Positions 1 to 7,839 of a stretch of 46,666 nt of DNA are shown here, piece by piece. The DNA comes from Deltaproteobacteria bacterium (GTDB taxonomy: Bacteria > Myxococcota_A > UBA9160 > UBA4427), in assembly GCA_019310385.1 (NCBI GenBank), contig JAFDEK010000035.1, positions 1-46,666 of the forward strand, given 5' to 3'. The position numbers were made by a program, and so were the translations under genes. The notes beneath the pieces are model-generated. The model ran no database searches, was not told where the DNA came from, and was given only the letters and a program-made list of their open reading frames with translations. Numbering within the stretch: position 1 is the first letter of the stretch; the number at the start of each line of letters is the position of its first letter.

Positions 1-896
1 ACATTGGGAACGATCTTCGAGAAGAGGCGATAGCGGAACTGCTTCGCGAGTTCGGACTGGTCCGAGGCCTCGACGCAGGCCTCGACGTCCAGTCCCATGC
101 GCTCCCAGACCTCCTTGTTCGAGATGCGGTCGCGCATGAGCACGCAGGCCTCGTAGACGAAGTCCTCTCGCTCCTTGCGCTCCGGCTCGCTGAGATCTTC
201 GTAGAACTCGCGCAGGGAGAGCACGCCGAAGGCCACATGGCGGGCCTCGTCTTCCATCACGGCGGCGGTCAGGTCGCGCAGCAGGGAGTTCGTCGCGGTT
301 GCACAGATGGTGCCGAAGGCGGCCAGGGCCAGCCCCTCGACGATGATCTGCATGCCCAGGAACTTCATGTCCCAGCGCGAGTCGGTGAGGACCTGGTCGA
401 GCAGGCGCTTGAGCTCCGGGTTCACCTCGTACTCGATGCCGAGCTTCTCCTGGATGAAGCGGCGGAAGACCTCGACGTGGCGTGCCTCGTCCATCACCTG
501 GGTGGCGCCGTACTGCTTGCCCTCGAACCACGGCACGCTCTCGACGATCTGCGCGGTGGCGAGCAGGGCCCCCTGCTCGCCGTGGAGGAACTGGCAGAGC
601 TGCCACGCGACGGCCTCGTGGCGCAGCCGCTCGATCTCCCGCCCGCTGAGCTTCTGCCACATGGGCGTGCCGTAGATGCCGATGCCCTGGTCGGGCAGGA
701 GGCCCTTCTCCGGGTCGACGTCGACGCTCCAATCGAGGCGCTCGGTGGAGTTCCACTGGTCGCGCTTTGCGTTTTCGTAGAGGCGCACCAGCCGCTTTCG
801 CGAGTTCTCGTACTCCCAGTTGTAGGAGACGTTCTGGCTTACGGTGAGCACCTCGCCGGGCTGGGAGGGATGGAAGCGATCGGAAGCTGCGGTCAT
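1..896 (-). CDS. Ferritin-like diiron-carboxylate protein, 3' end beyond window
   Basis: About 298 codons are visible and the gene runs off the left edge. The start is the ATG at 896, with AGGAG eight bases upstream. Two DEARHV-type motifs (MDEARHVEVF and MEDEARHVAF), each preceded by a helix carrying a Glu (HGEQGALL and VEGLALAAF), give the E...ExxH...E...ExxH pattern of the ferritin/ribonucleotide-reductase-R2-like superfamily that binds two irons. This family includes oxygenases, N-oxygenases and R2-like oxidases. The substrate cannot be told from the sequence. The TetR gene ends 14 bases upstream on the same strand, so the two are probably co-transcribed and self-regulated. The fold assignment is fairly sure and the reaction is unknown. 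Confidence 0.75.
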   Translation of the reverse strand, partial: MTAASDRFHPSQPGEVLTVSQNVSYNWEYENSRKRLVRLYENAKRDQWNSTERLDWSVDVDPEKGLLPDQGIGIYGTPMWQKLSGREIERLRHEAVAWQLCQFLHGEQGALLATAQIVESVPWFEGKQYGATQVMDEARHVEVFRRFIQEKLGIEYEVNPELKRLLDQVLTDSRWDMKFLGMQIIVEGLALAAFGTICATATNSLLRDLTAAVMEDEARHVAFGVLSLREFYEDLSEPERKEREDFVYEACVLMRDRISNKEVWERMGLDVEACVEASDQSELAKQFRYRLFSKIVPN

Positions 897-910
897 GGCA
901 CTTGCTCCTG

Positions 911-1558
911 TCAATTCACGCCCAGGTAGGCGAGGTAGGCGAGGGTGAGCTCGGCGGCGAGGGTCTCGTCGTCGAGGTTCTGGTCGCGCGAGCGGAAGTC
1001 TCCGAAGAGCATCACGCTCTCGAGAGCTCCCATGAGAAGGATCATGCCGAAGCGCGCGGCCCGCTCGGGATGGGGGTGGCGGATCTCGCTCTGGCGCTCG
1101 AGCAGCAGGGCGGTCAGGCGATCGCTGATGTGGAGCGAGAGGCGCTGCTGGCGAGCCTGGAAATCGGGATCGACGTGGTTGCGCACCACGAAGGCGCGGA
1201 TCAGTCCCCCGCGCTCGCGGTAGACCGTCACGAGGAATGCGACCACCGCGGTCAGTAGCTCGGGAATGGAGGCGCTCCGCCAGCGCTCCGAGTCGAGGGT
1301 GGTGTCGGTGGTGGCTGTCGCCTGCTCGAGCCAGCGGTCGTAGAGGGCGTGGAAGAGGGCGTCCTTGTCCTTGAAGCGGCTGTAGAAGGCGCCCACCGAG
1401 GAGCCCGCACGCCGCGCCACCTCGGCGACGGGCGTGTCCTCGAAGCCCTTCTCGGCGATGAGGGCTTCGGCGGCGTCGAGCAGTCGCTCGAGGGTCTCCT
1501 GGCTCCGGGTCTGCTGGGGCGGCCGAACCCACTGGAGGTCGGCCTCGGCGGGCGTCAT
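911..1558 (-). CDS. TetR/AcrR-family transcriptional regulator
   Basis: A 215-residue protein. Residues about 17-65 form the TetR DNA-binding domain: a helix ILIA-like stretch (LLDAAEALIAEKGFEDTPV) is followed by the helix-turn-helix ending in GAFYSRFKDKDALFHAL. The C-terminal 150 residues are helical and would form the ligand pocket and dimer surface. The gene sits directly upstream of the diiron protein gene and is divergent from the dehydrogenase at 1849. A perfect palindrome lies between the divergent starts. The likely role is repression of both directions, relieved by a substrate-like ligand. The ligand is unknown. Confidence 0.9.
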   Translation of the reverse strand: MTPAEADLQWVRPPQQTRSQETLERLLDAAEALIAEKGFEDTPVAEVARRAGSSVGAFYSRFKDKDALFHALYDRWLEQATATTDTTLDSERWRSASIPELLTAVVAFLVTVYRERGGLIRAFVVRNHVDPDFQARQQRLSLHISDRLTALLLERQSEIRHPHPERAARFGMILLMGALESVMLFGDFRSRDQNLDDETLAAELTLAYLAYLGVN

Positions 1559-1621
1559 GGACGGGCCACTCCTCTTCTCCGGGTCTCCAAGTCTCCGCCT
1601 CCCCAGAAGCCCGGATCGTCA

Positions 1622-1649
1622 AAACAGAATCAGGATTCTGATTCTGTTT
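1622..1649. promoter_or_regulatory. Candidate TetR operator: 12-bp perfect inverted repeat
   Basis: The arms AAACAGAATCAG (1622-1633) and CTGATTCTGTTT (1638-1649) are exact reverse complements around GATT. A second palindrome, GAATC-AG-GATTC (1627-1638), is nested inside. The site lies 64 bases upstream of the TetR start and 200 bases upstream of the divergent dehydrogenase. It is AT-richer than its surroundings. Size, symmetry and position fit a TetR operator. Binding has not been shown. Confidence 0.65.
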
Positions 1650-1848
1650 GTATCTCGTGCCGGAACCGTCGTCAAGCCGCTGCCGTGGCAGGCCGGGCCG
1701 GATCAGCGGGGAGGGCGCGGGCGCCACCGCAAGTATCCGCAATCAAAGAAGTATCTTGACAAGCCCCGATTCGCACCCGCTACACTGTCGGTCCGGCGAG
1801 GGCGCTTCCTCGTACCTCGATCCGACGCCGCCATGGGAGGGCAAGGGC

Positions 1849-2913
1849 ATGAGCTACAAGGTCATTCAGTGGAGCACCGGGAACGTGGGCGGGTACGCCC
1901 TGCGCGCCATCATCAATCACCCCGAGCTCGAGCTGGCAGGCGTGGTGGTCCACAACCCGGACAAGGCCGGCAAGGACGCGGCGGAGCTCTGCGGCCTGGA
2001 CGAGGCGACTGGCGTCAGGGCCACGACGGATTGGGAAGGCCTGTTGGCGGCCGGTGCCGACTGCGTGTGTTACACCGCCGGCGCCGAGGCCCGCATGGTC
2101 GAAGCCGTGGACGATATGCGGCGCGTTCTCGAGGCTGGGATCAACGTGGTTTCCTCATCCATGGTGATGCTGGTCTATCCCGAGTGCCCGATTCCGGCCT
2201 TCGTCGATCCCCTGGTCGCGGGCTGCGAGAAGGGCCAGGTGAGCTTCCTCACCTCGGGCATCGACCCGGGCTTTGCCAACGACACCATGCCCCTGGTGTT
2301 CACCGGCCTGAGCGAGTACTGGCACAGCGTGCGCATGCAAGAGGTCGTGAACTATGCCACCTACGAGCAGGCCGACACCGTAATGAACGTAATGGGCTTC
2401 GGTCAGCCCATGGACAGCAAGCCCTACCTGCTCGAGCCCGGAATCCTGTCCATGGCCTGGGGGGGAACGATTCGCTCGGTGGCGGCGGGTCTCGGCGTCG
2501 AGCTGGACGAGATCAGCCAGGTGCACGAGCGGGTGGCGACCGAGGTGCCCATCGAGACTCCCATGGGCACCATCGAGGCCGGTACCTGCGGCGCCCTGCG
2601 CTTCGAGGTGCAGGGCATCGTGGAGGGCCGACCCGCCATCGTGCTCGAGCACGTCACGCGCATGAGCGACGAGATCGCGCCGGACTGGCCCCAGGGCAAG
2701 GGCTACCGCGTGACCATCGAGGGGGAGCCGCGCATGGTGATCTCCATGGATATGGAGGACCGGCACGGTGATCACGCGGTCGCCGGCGTGATCCAGACCG
2801 CAACGCGCCTCGTCAACGCGATTCCCGCGGTGGTCGAGCACGCCCCGGGCATGATGTCGTCCCTCGATCTTCCCCTGATCACGGGCAAGGGGCTCTACCG
2901 CCCCGCGGACTGA
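1849..2913 (+). CDS. DapB-like / amine-dehydrogenase-type NAD(P)-dependent oxidoreductase
   Basis: 354 residues, starting at the ATG at 1849 with GGGAGG eight bases upstream. An open frame extends further upstream but has no better ribosome site and would cross the operator region. The N-terminus (YKVIQWSTGNVGGYALRAI) is a Rossmann nucleotide-binding turn. The following VVVHNPDKAGKDAAELCG and the loop around GINVVSSSMVM match the dihydrodipicolinate-reductase/2,4-diaminopentanoate-dehydrogenase-like family, which is often annotated simply as dihydrodipicolinate reductase outside lysine operons. Nothing nearby belongs to lysine synthesis, so a catabolic or detoxifying reduction under the divergent TetR is more likely. 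The substrate is unknown. Confidence 0.75.
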   Translation: MSYKVIQWSTGNVGGYALRAIINHPELELAGVVVHNPDKAGKDAAELCGLDEATGVRATTDWEGLLAAGADCVCYTAGAEARMVEAVDDMRRVLEAGINVVSSSMVMLVYPECPIPAFVDPLVAGCEKGQVSFLTSGIDPGFANDTMPLVFTGLSEYWHSVRMQEVVNYATYEQADTVMNVMGFGQPMDSKPYLLEPGILSMAWGGTIRSVAAGLGVELDEISQVHERVATEVPIETPMGTIEAGTCGALRFEVQGIVEGRPAIVLEHVTRMSDEIAPDWPQGKGYRVTIEGEPRMVISMDMEDRHGDHAVAGVIQTATRLVNAIPAVVEHAPGMMSSLDLPLITGKGLYRPAD

Positions 2914-2944
2914 TCGAGCGGGTCAGCTGGCTCCCGGGTCGCTT

Positions 2945-3250
2945 TGCGGATCAGTGTCGATCAGCGGGAGCTGCGCCGCGCGCACCCTTGCGGCGACCAG
3001 GGCGTTCAAGTTCGTGGAGAGCCGCCGGCCCAGCGCGTCGTCGGTCCCCATGAGCTGCCGGAGCTCGCTACCGGAGAAAGCGAAGACCGTCCCGTCGAAG
3101 GTGTAGAAGGCCGAGTAGATGGACTCGTGCGGCTCGACCAGGGAAGACCAGCCGAAGGCATCCAGGGCTCCCTTCTCCTCGACGGCCATGTCGGTCTCTT
3201 CGCCCAGCACCTGCAGCGGAAGCGTCAGCGCGAAGCGGCCTCGCTTGGCA
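2945..3250 (-). pseudogene. Truncated copy of the cyclic-nucleotide-binding gene
   Basis: This stretch repeats positions 7062-7509 with about 95% or more identity but lacks 142 bases present there. The missing part lies exactly between two copies of TGCGCCGCGCG (7089-7099 and 7231-7241), so a slippage or recombination deletion removed it. The N-terminal third of the gene is also absent: homology stops at 3250, where a different repeat begins. The remaining frame (2923-3210) would give 95 residues ending in a shifted C-terminus (AAQLPLIDTDPQSDPGAS). It has no credible start and is most likely dead. Confidence 0.75.
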
Positions 3251-3329
3251 CGGGGGGTGTCCCCGTAGGGTTGACATAACGTTCATACTCGGACCTTGAG
3301 CCGAAACCCAGCAAATTCTACCTATGCCC
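3249..3329. repeat. 81-bp repeat with short GGGG hairpin, copy 1
   Basis: Nearly identical to 4038-4119 and in the same orientation. It begins with an ACGGGG/CCCCGT stem around GGTGT, then TTGACATAACGTTCATAC and a tail ending CTACCTATGCCC. There are about nine substitutions and one single-base gap between the copies. The hairpin recalls REP-like elements. The two copies bracket the unknown gene at 3441-3998. Confidence 0.7.
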
Positions 3330-3440
3330 GATCGAGTTGGTGAGTGGTGTAGGGCGTGAAGCGGGGCATCGATCGAAGGTAGCGGAAGGGCGGGCGTCGA
3401 GTGCTGGCGAGCTATCGTACATCGCGCGCTCGGCCTGGCT

Positions 3441-3998
3441 TCAGCGCATCATTGCGAGCACGTCGTCTGCCACGGAACCCAGGGGCTCGCATGAGTCGAC
3501 ACCGGAGAAGAAGTCGCGGTCGTCGAAGTAGACCGGCACCCCCTCGGTGGTGAGCGCCTTCGGAACCTCGCGTCCCTGTTCGGCGTCCATGACCGTTTGC
3601 AGCGCCTTCGCGTTCGCACACTCGGGCGGAAGGAAGGGATGCCAGGCTTCTCCGCTCTCGTGAACGCGGGCTCGCAGCAGGATCACCTCATCGAAGCCCT
3701 TGCGCATCTGCTCCAGTGTCGGCGCGATCCCTCGTTGGCCCGCGTAGAGCAGCCACGCCACCACGGAAGCGTTGCCGTCGTGGAGCTCCACGAGGTCGCG
3801 CTCTTCCTCGACGTTCACGATCGGGACCTTGCCGCAGATCCGATCGGTCTCGAGCGCCTCGTCTCGCCGTCGACGGATCTTCTCTCGAGTGTCCCCGGAC
3901 TTCCGAAAGTGGTAGGCGTGGCGAGGGGAGGTGAGAAACTTCCGGACGTCGAGGGTGCGAATCGACTCGAGCCAGTCTGGGTCGTTGGGGAGATCCAT
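3441..3998 (-). CDS. Hypothetical protein
   Basis: The ATG at 3998 gives 185 residues. The frame stays open to 4094 (217 residues), but that extension lies inside the 82-bp repeat and reads differently from the other repeat copy, so it is probably not translated. No strong ribosome site is seen for any start. The centre (GKVPIVNVEEERDLVELHDG followed by NASVVAWLLYAG) faintly resembles the substrate loop of ParB/sulfiredoxin-like domains, but key residues cannot be assigned. There is no signal peptide or membrane segment. It lies inside an island bounded by duplicated sequence and is a likely acquired gene. Confidence 0.5.
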   Translation of the reverse strand: MDLPNDPDWLESIRTLDVRKFLTSPRHAYHFRKSGDTREKIRRRRDEALETDRICGKVPIVNVEEERDLVELHDGNASVVAWLLYAGQRGIAPTLEQMRKGFDEVILLRARVHESGEAWHPFLPPECANAKALQTVMDAEQGREVPKALTTEGVPVYFDDRDFFSGVDSCEPLGSVADDVLAMMR

Positions 3999-4037
3999 CG
4001 CGGAGAGGATATCTGTCTTCGTGGCGCAGCGGCCCGC

Positions 4038-4119
4038 CACGGGGGGTGTCCCCGTAGGGATTGACACAACGTTCATACCCGGACGTCGAGCCAAAACCCA
4101 GCTTATTCTACCTACGCCC
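4038..4119. repeat. 82-bp repeat with short GGGG hairpin, copy 2
   Basis: Second copy of the element at 3249-3329, in direct orientation, including the ACGGGG...CCCCGT stem-loop, ATTGACACAACGTTCATAC and CTACCTACGCCC. It overlaps the upstream region of the unknown gene (start 3998) and lies just beyond the end of the CapA-like gene (stop at 4159). Confidence 0.7.
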
Positions 4120-4158
4120 CACCCGGTTCGATCGCGCTCGCGGCCGTGCTTGCGCGGC

Positions 4159-6798
4159 TCAGCGCGCTCCGAATCGTTCCTTGCGTCGGCTCCGGAGAGA
4201 GACCGTACCCGAGCCGGCGAGCAGAGATCCCAGGAGCAGGAGCAGAGGCGCGGATAGATTCGGCACCCGGACCGGATGCAATCCAGGATCCTGGATCACG
4301 CGTTCCGAGAACGATCCGACCGTATACACGGTGCTGCCACTCGCGAGAGCCCAGACGCCCAGCGCATCCAGCGTTGGTTCGGCGTTGATCGAGTCGGCGA
4401 TGTTCTCGGCCACCCTGGACGCAGACTGCCCGGCGACCGTGTTCACCCGAATCGTGACACCGTCGAGCTGGAACTCGACGAACCCGCCCTGCGCGACGCC
4501 CGCGAGAGGCCAGAAGCTCTCGACATCGTCCTCACCGACCACGATCGTATCGATACTCTGTATCGCGCTGGCGCCCTCGTGATCCGTCACGGTAAGGGTG
4601 ATGGTGTAGGCGTCTGGATCGTCATAGACGTGTGCTATCGCGGATCCGCTATCGCTCGTGGCATCGCCGAGATCCCACTGCCACTCCACGAGCGAGCCAT
4701 CTGGGTCGCTCGACGCTGAACCGTCGAGATTCATTGCCAACGGAGCGATGCCCGCGGTTGGCGTCGCAGCAGGAGTCGCGATCGGGGCCCTGTTGGCTGG
4801 CGTGCCTCGATGGCCGAGATTGTCCGTGCCAGGTGAATAGCGCGCGCCGATGCCTACGCTCCTGTGTTGTGCGAAGCTCGCGCCGAGATCGGGATCACGG
4901 GTCACCGATTCATTGATGTTGCCCGACAGGCCCGAGATATCGGTCGCAATGGTCGTCAGCGCCGTGGAGTTCCAGACCAGCTCGGCGGCATCGTCCCCGG
5001 CGGCATCGCGCAGCACCACGTTGTCACTGCCCAGCTGCAGGTTCGAGGTGCCGTCGCCCGCAAACCCCGCGTCTTCATCGCCAGGGTTCGCGGCGAAGAG
5101 CTGAAGGTCCCGTCCGAAGCCTCGGAAGCCCGCACTGCCGACACCACCAAAGACCACCACGTACTCACCCGGACGGATGCTGACCCCGTCCGGGAACGTG
5201 AACACGGTGAGGTCGTCCCGCTGGGAGAGGGTCCAGGCGCTCAGATCGACGGTACCGACGCCTGCATTCACCAGCTCGATGAACTCGTCTCCCCTCGAAC
5301 TGCGCACACCGTCTCCATTGGCGTCACCGTCATCGCCCGACGGCGGATCGAACAGGACCTCGTTGATCAAGATGTCCGAGCTGCTGCCGCCCCCGTCGAG
5401 CGCCGCGACGATCTTGATCCGGTCGGTATCCACGGACCCATCGCTGCCGGTCACCGTGAGGGTGACGTCGTAGACCCCCGGATCGTCATAGGCGTGGCTC
5501 ACGGTCGCGCCACTGCCCGTCGCGCCGTCGCCGAGATCCCAGTGCCAATCCACCAGCGCTCCACCGGGATCGCTCGAGGCCGAGCCATCGAAGCTCACCT
5601 GCAATGGCGCAATGCCGACGCTCGGCGTCGCCGCAATACTCGCCGCTGGCGGGAGTACGTCGAACCCGAACTCCAGATAGTGGTTTCCGGCGGCGTTCTG
5701 ACCTTCCGTGTAGCCACTCGACCAGGTGGCGGACTCCGGCCTATCCAGCAGCAGGGTCCTGACCTCGTCGAACTCGCTCTGGGTGACGAAGCGAGGCTTG
5801 AAGCCGGTAATCCGGTTGTCCGAGAAGAGCGGGTACAGGCGGAACTTCGCGGCGACCTCCGACCCGACCTCGTCCAGGACCATCTCCATCGCGAGTCCGT
5901 AGGGGGGCGCGCCGGTGGACGAGAAGCGCCCCTTGGAGAGGAAGACGAGGTTGCCGAGGCTGTAGATGATCCACCGCTCTCGATAGCGCTCGACCTCCTG
6001 CAGCATATGGGCTCCATGACCAATGATCATGTCGACGCCGGCATCGATCAGATCGTGGGCCATGCGGGTCTGGAATGGTGTCTTCCAGTCGTAGTTGTCT
6101 CCCCAATGCGGAAAGAACACCACGAACACACCTGGGTGATCCTGCTTCAGCTGGGCGACCTGGGATTCGATATCGGTCAGCCAGATCGCATAGGCGCCCG
6201 AGCTGTTCTCGTCAGCGTAGAACCCATAGTCGGCCTCATAGTGGGCTCGAAACTCGTAAGCACCGATGAAGGCCACCGTCACGCTCTGGCCGCCCACTTG
6301 AAGCTGCTCAATGTATGGCTCGGAGGCTTCTGCCTCGTCCAGGCCGGCCCCGAAGGACGCGATCCCATGGGCCTGCAAGGCAGCCAGCGTGTCCAGCAAC
6401 CCCTGCTCTGCAAAATCCAACGAATGATTGTTGGCCAGGGAGACCACCCGAATGTTGTTGCTCGCCAGGTTCTGCGGCGTCAGGTTCACATCGGCGTAGT
6501 GGGAGTAGGCCTTGGACGGGAAAGGTGGATCCCTCAGGTCGGTCACTGCGGTTTCGAGGTTCGCGATGACGTGGTCGGCGCCGTTGAGGAACGCAGTGAA
6601 GTTCTCGATCGTCCATGGATAGCCTTCGTCGACCAGGACGTTGCCTTCCCCGTTCGCCGCGAAGCCCTCCTGATAGTTCTCGCCGAAGTGCGTGTCACCG
6701 GCGAAGATCAGGGTCGTCTCCGACCAGGCGGCCGGGACTGTGAGACCGCTGGCGAACAGGCAGCAGCAGACGGAGATCAGTAGGGCGCTCTTCTTCAT
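4159..6798 (-). CDS. Exported CapA-like phosphoesterase with PKD and lamin-tail domains
   Basis: 879 residues. Residues 1-26 are a Sec signal peptide. About 27-340 is the CapA/PgsA calcineurin-like fold: LIFAGDTHFGENY, then NLET, LANNHSLDFAEQG and IIGHGAHMLQEVERY carry the metal-binding Asp, Asn and His residues. Two PKD domains follow (near 385-470 and 655-750; each has a SASSDP motif and a WDLGD motif). Between them is a lamin-tail domain (INEVLFDPP, DEFIELVN). The C-terminus (VPNLSAPLLLLLGSLLAG, then a basic RSRRK tail) looks like a PEP-CTERM-type sorting signal variant. CapA proteins act in polyglutamate or other surface polymer synthesis. The extra adhesion-type domains suggest a cell-surface role. 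No other capsule genes are near. Confidence 0.8.
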   Translation of the reverse strand: MKKSALLISVCCCLFASGLTVPAAWSETTLIFAGDTHFGENYQEGFAANGEGNVLVDEGYPWTIENFTAFLNGADHVIANLETAVTDLRDPPFPSKAYSHYADVNLTPQNLASNNIRVVSLANNHSLDFAEQGLLDTLAALQAHGIASFGAGLDEAEASEPYIEQLQVGGQSVTVAFIGAYEFRAHYEADYGFYADENSSGAYAIWLTDIESQVAQLKQDHPGVFVVFFPHWGDNYDWKTPFQTRMAHDLIDAGVDMIIGHGAHMLQEVERYRERWIIYSLGNLVFLSKGRFSSTGAPPYGLAMEMVLDEVGSEVAAKFRLYPLFSDNRITGFKPRFVTQSEFDEVRTLLLDRPESATWSSGYTEGQNAAGNHYLEFGFDVLPPAASIAATPSVGIAPLQVSFDGSASSDPGGALVDWHWDLGDGATGSGATVSHAYDDPGVYDVTLTVTGSDGSVDTDRIKIVAALDGGGSSSDILINEVLFDPPSGDDGDANGDGVRSSRGDEFIELVNAGVGTVDLSAWTLSQRDDLTVFTFPDGVSIRPGEYVVVFGGVGSAGFRGFGRDLQLFAANPGDEDAGFAGDGTSNLQLGSDNVVLRDAAGDDAAELVWNSTALTTIATDISGLSGNINESVTRDPDLGASFAQHRSVGIGARYSPGTDNLGHRGTPANRAPIATPAATPTAGIAPLAMNLDGSASSDPDGSLVEWQWDLGDATSDSGSAIAHVYDDPDAYTITLTVTDHEGASAIQSIDTIVVGEDDVESFWPLAGVAQGGFVEFQLDGVTIRVNTVAGQSASRVAENIADSINAEPTLDALGVWALASGSTVYTVGSFSERVIQDPGLHPVRVPNLSAPLLLLLGSLLAGSGTVSLRSRRKERFGAR

Positions 6799-7067
6799 GG
6801 TGTACTCGAGGGGTCCGGCGCCTGGAGGACCATCGGTCTTTCACGTGCGGCGCCGGATGCGCTGGTGATTCTGCCAGAGACACCACGCCTGGGATAGTCT
6901 TCAGTACCCCGCTTCTCGTGCGCAGAGTGGTGTCAGATCGGGCGCAGGCAGCGGCTTCGAGAGTCGGTCGGCTGCGCGATGCGATTCGTCCGCGATCCCC
7001 GTGACTTGTGCACCCCAATTGCACGACGTGCATCCAGCATCGGTGGATTCGTCCGACGGTCTGCGGA
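6799..7067. other. Intergenic stretch upstream of CapA-like gene
   Basis: About 270 bases without a convincing gene, RNA or terminator. Its right end (from 7062) is the boundary at which the duplicated cyclic-nucleotide-binding sequence begins. It should hold the promoter of the CapA-like gene, but I cannot point to -35/-10 boxes with confidence. Confidence 0.5.
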
Positions 7068-7509
7068 TCAGTGTCGATCAGCGGGAGCTGCGCCGCGCGT
7101 CCGGTGCCGCCAGCCGTCACCGGCGGTCGACTGCTGCTTCACTGCGCTGTGTAGGCGGTTGCTCATCTCGTTCTGCGTCCAGTGGTTGACTCGCGCGATG
7201 CTGTGCTCGACCTCGTCGATCCACAGGTCTTGCGCCGCGCGCACCCTTGCGGCGACCAGGGCGTTCAGGTTCGTGGAGAGCCGCCGGCCCAGCGCGTCAT
7301 CGGCCCTCATGAGCTGCCGGAGCTCGCTGCCGGAGAAAGCGAAGACCGTCCCGTCGAAGGTGCAGAAGGCCGAGTAGATGGACTCGTGCGGCTCGACCAG
7401 GGAGGACCAGCCGAAGGCATCCAGGGCTCCCTTCTCCTCGACGGCCATGTCGGTCTCTCCGCCCAGCACCCGCAGTGGAAGCGTCAGCGCGAAGCGGCCT
7501 CGCTTGGCA
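7062..7509. repeat. Full-length copy of duplicated cNMP segment
   Basis: The long copy (448 bases) of the segment found as 306 bases at 2945-3250. The length difference of 142 equals the spacing of the two internal TGCGCCGCGCG direct repeats (7089 and 7231). The copies are in the same orientation and bracket the 3.8-kb CapA island. Confidence 0.75.
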
Positions 7510-7661
7510 ATGAAGAAGGTCTCCGCCTTCTGCCCTCGCGTGAAGAGCCGCTCGCCCTCCCGCGTATCCAATTCGCTCGCGATCGCGGCAAGCTGGCCCA
7601 GTTGGGAGGAATCCAGTCCCTTGAGGATGGCTGCATTCTGAACTGACGAGAGATCCACCAT
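7068..7661 (-). CDS. Cyclic-nucleotide-binding (cNMP/Crp-type effector) domain protein
   Basis: 197 residues, starting at the ATG at 7661 with AGGAGGGG six bases upstream. The N-terminal region (LKGLDSSQLGQLAAIASELD, then GERLFTRGQKAETFFIAKRG) is the start of the beta-roll cNMP-binding domain, and AFGWSSLVEPHESIYSA occupies the place of the phosphate-binding cassette. The usual R-A pair of a true cAMP site is not evident, so the ligand may differ. There is no helix-turn-helix, so it is not a complete Crp regulator. It stands alone, perhaps as a sensor partner. The 3' end and stop lie at the edge of the sequence duplicated at 2945-3250, so the last residues (after about 165) may be altered from the ancestral protein. 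Confidence 0.7.
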   Translation of the reverse strand: MVDLSSVQNAAILKGLDSSQLGQLAAIASELDTREGERLFTRGQKAETFFIAKRGRFALTLPLRVLGGETDMAVEEKGALDAFGWSSLVEPHESIYSAFCTFDGTVFAFSGSELRQLMRADDALGRRLSTNLNALVAARVRAAQDLWIDEVEHSIARVNHWTQNEMSNRLHSAVKQQSTAGDGWRHRTRGAAPADRH

Positions 7662-7807
7662 TGCATACCCCTCCTATGGTCCCATGACCCCATGGCGCCC
7701 TTCACGATGACGCATGCCTCGATTCAATATACACCGGCATCCCAGCATTGAAACGCGGATCTGCTCGGCGGGCGGCGATGGGGCATCTTGGGACCCTTGC
7801 GGGGCGT

Positions 7808-7839
7808 CTCCTCTCGCTGAGGGCTCCTCTCGCTGAGGG
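7808..7839. repeat. 16-bp perfect tandem duplication at kinase 3' end
   Basis: CTCCTCTCGCTGAGGG occurs twice, back to back, at 7808-7823 and 7824-7839. It abuts the stop codon of the histidine kinase gene (7840-7842, TAG). It lies just outside the coding region and does not affect the protein. Confidence 0.85.

Noticed and set aside
3441-4094. ParB-like nuclease for the unknown gene
   Set aside because: Only the phrase ELHDGNASVVAW resembles the family; other motifs are missing.
4864-6783. Long plus-strand open frame opposite the CapA-like gene
   Set aside because: The minus-strand protein has signal peptide, metal motifs and PKD domains; the plus frame has none.
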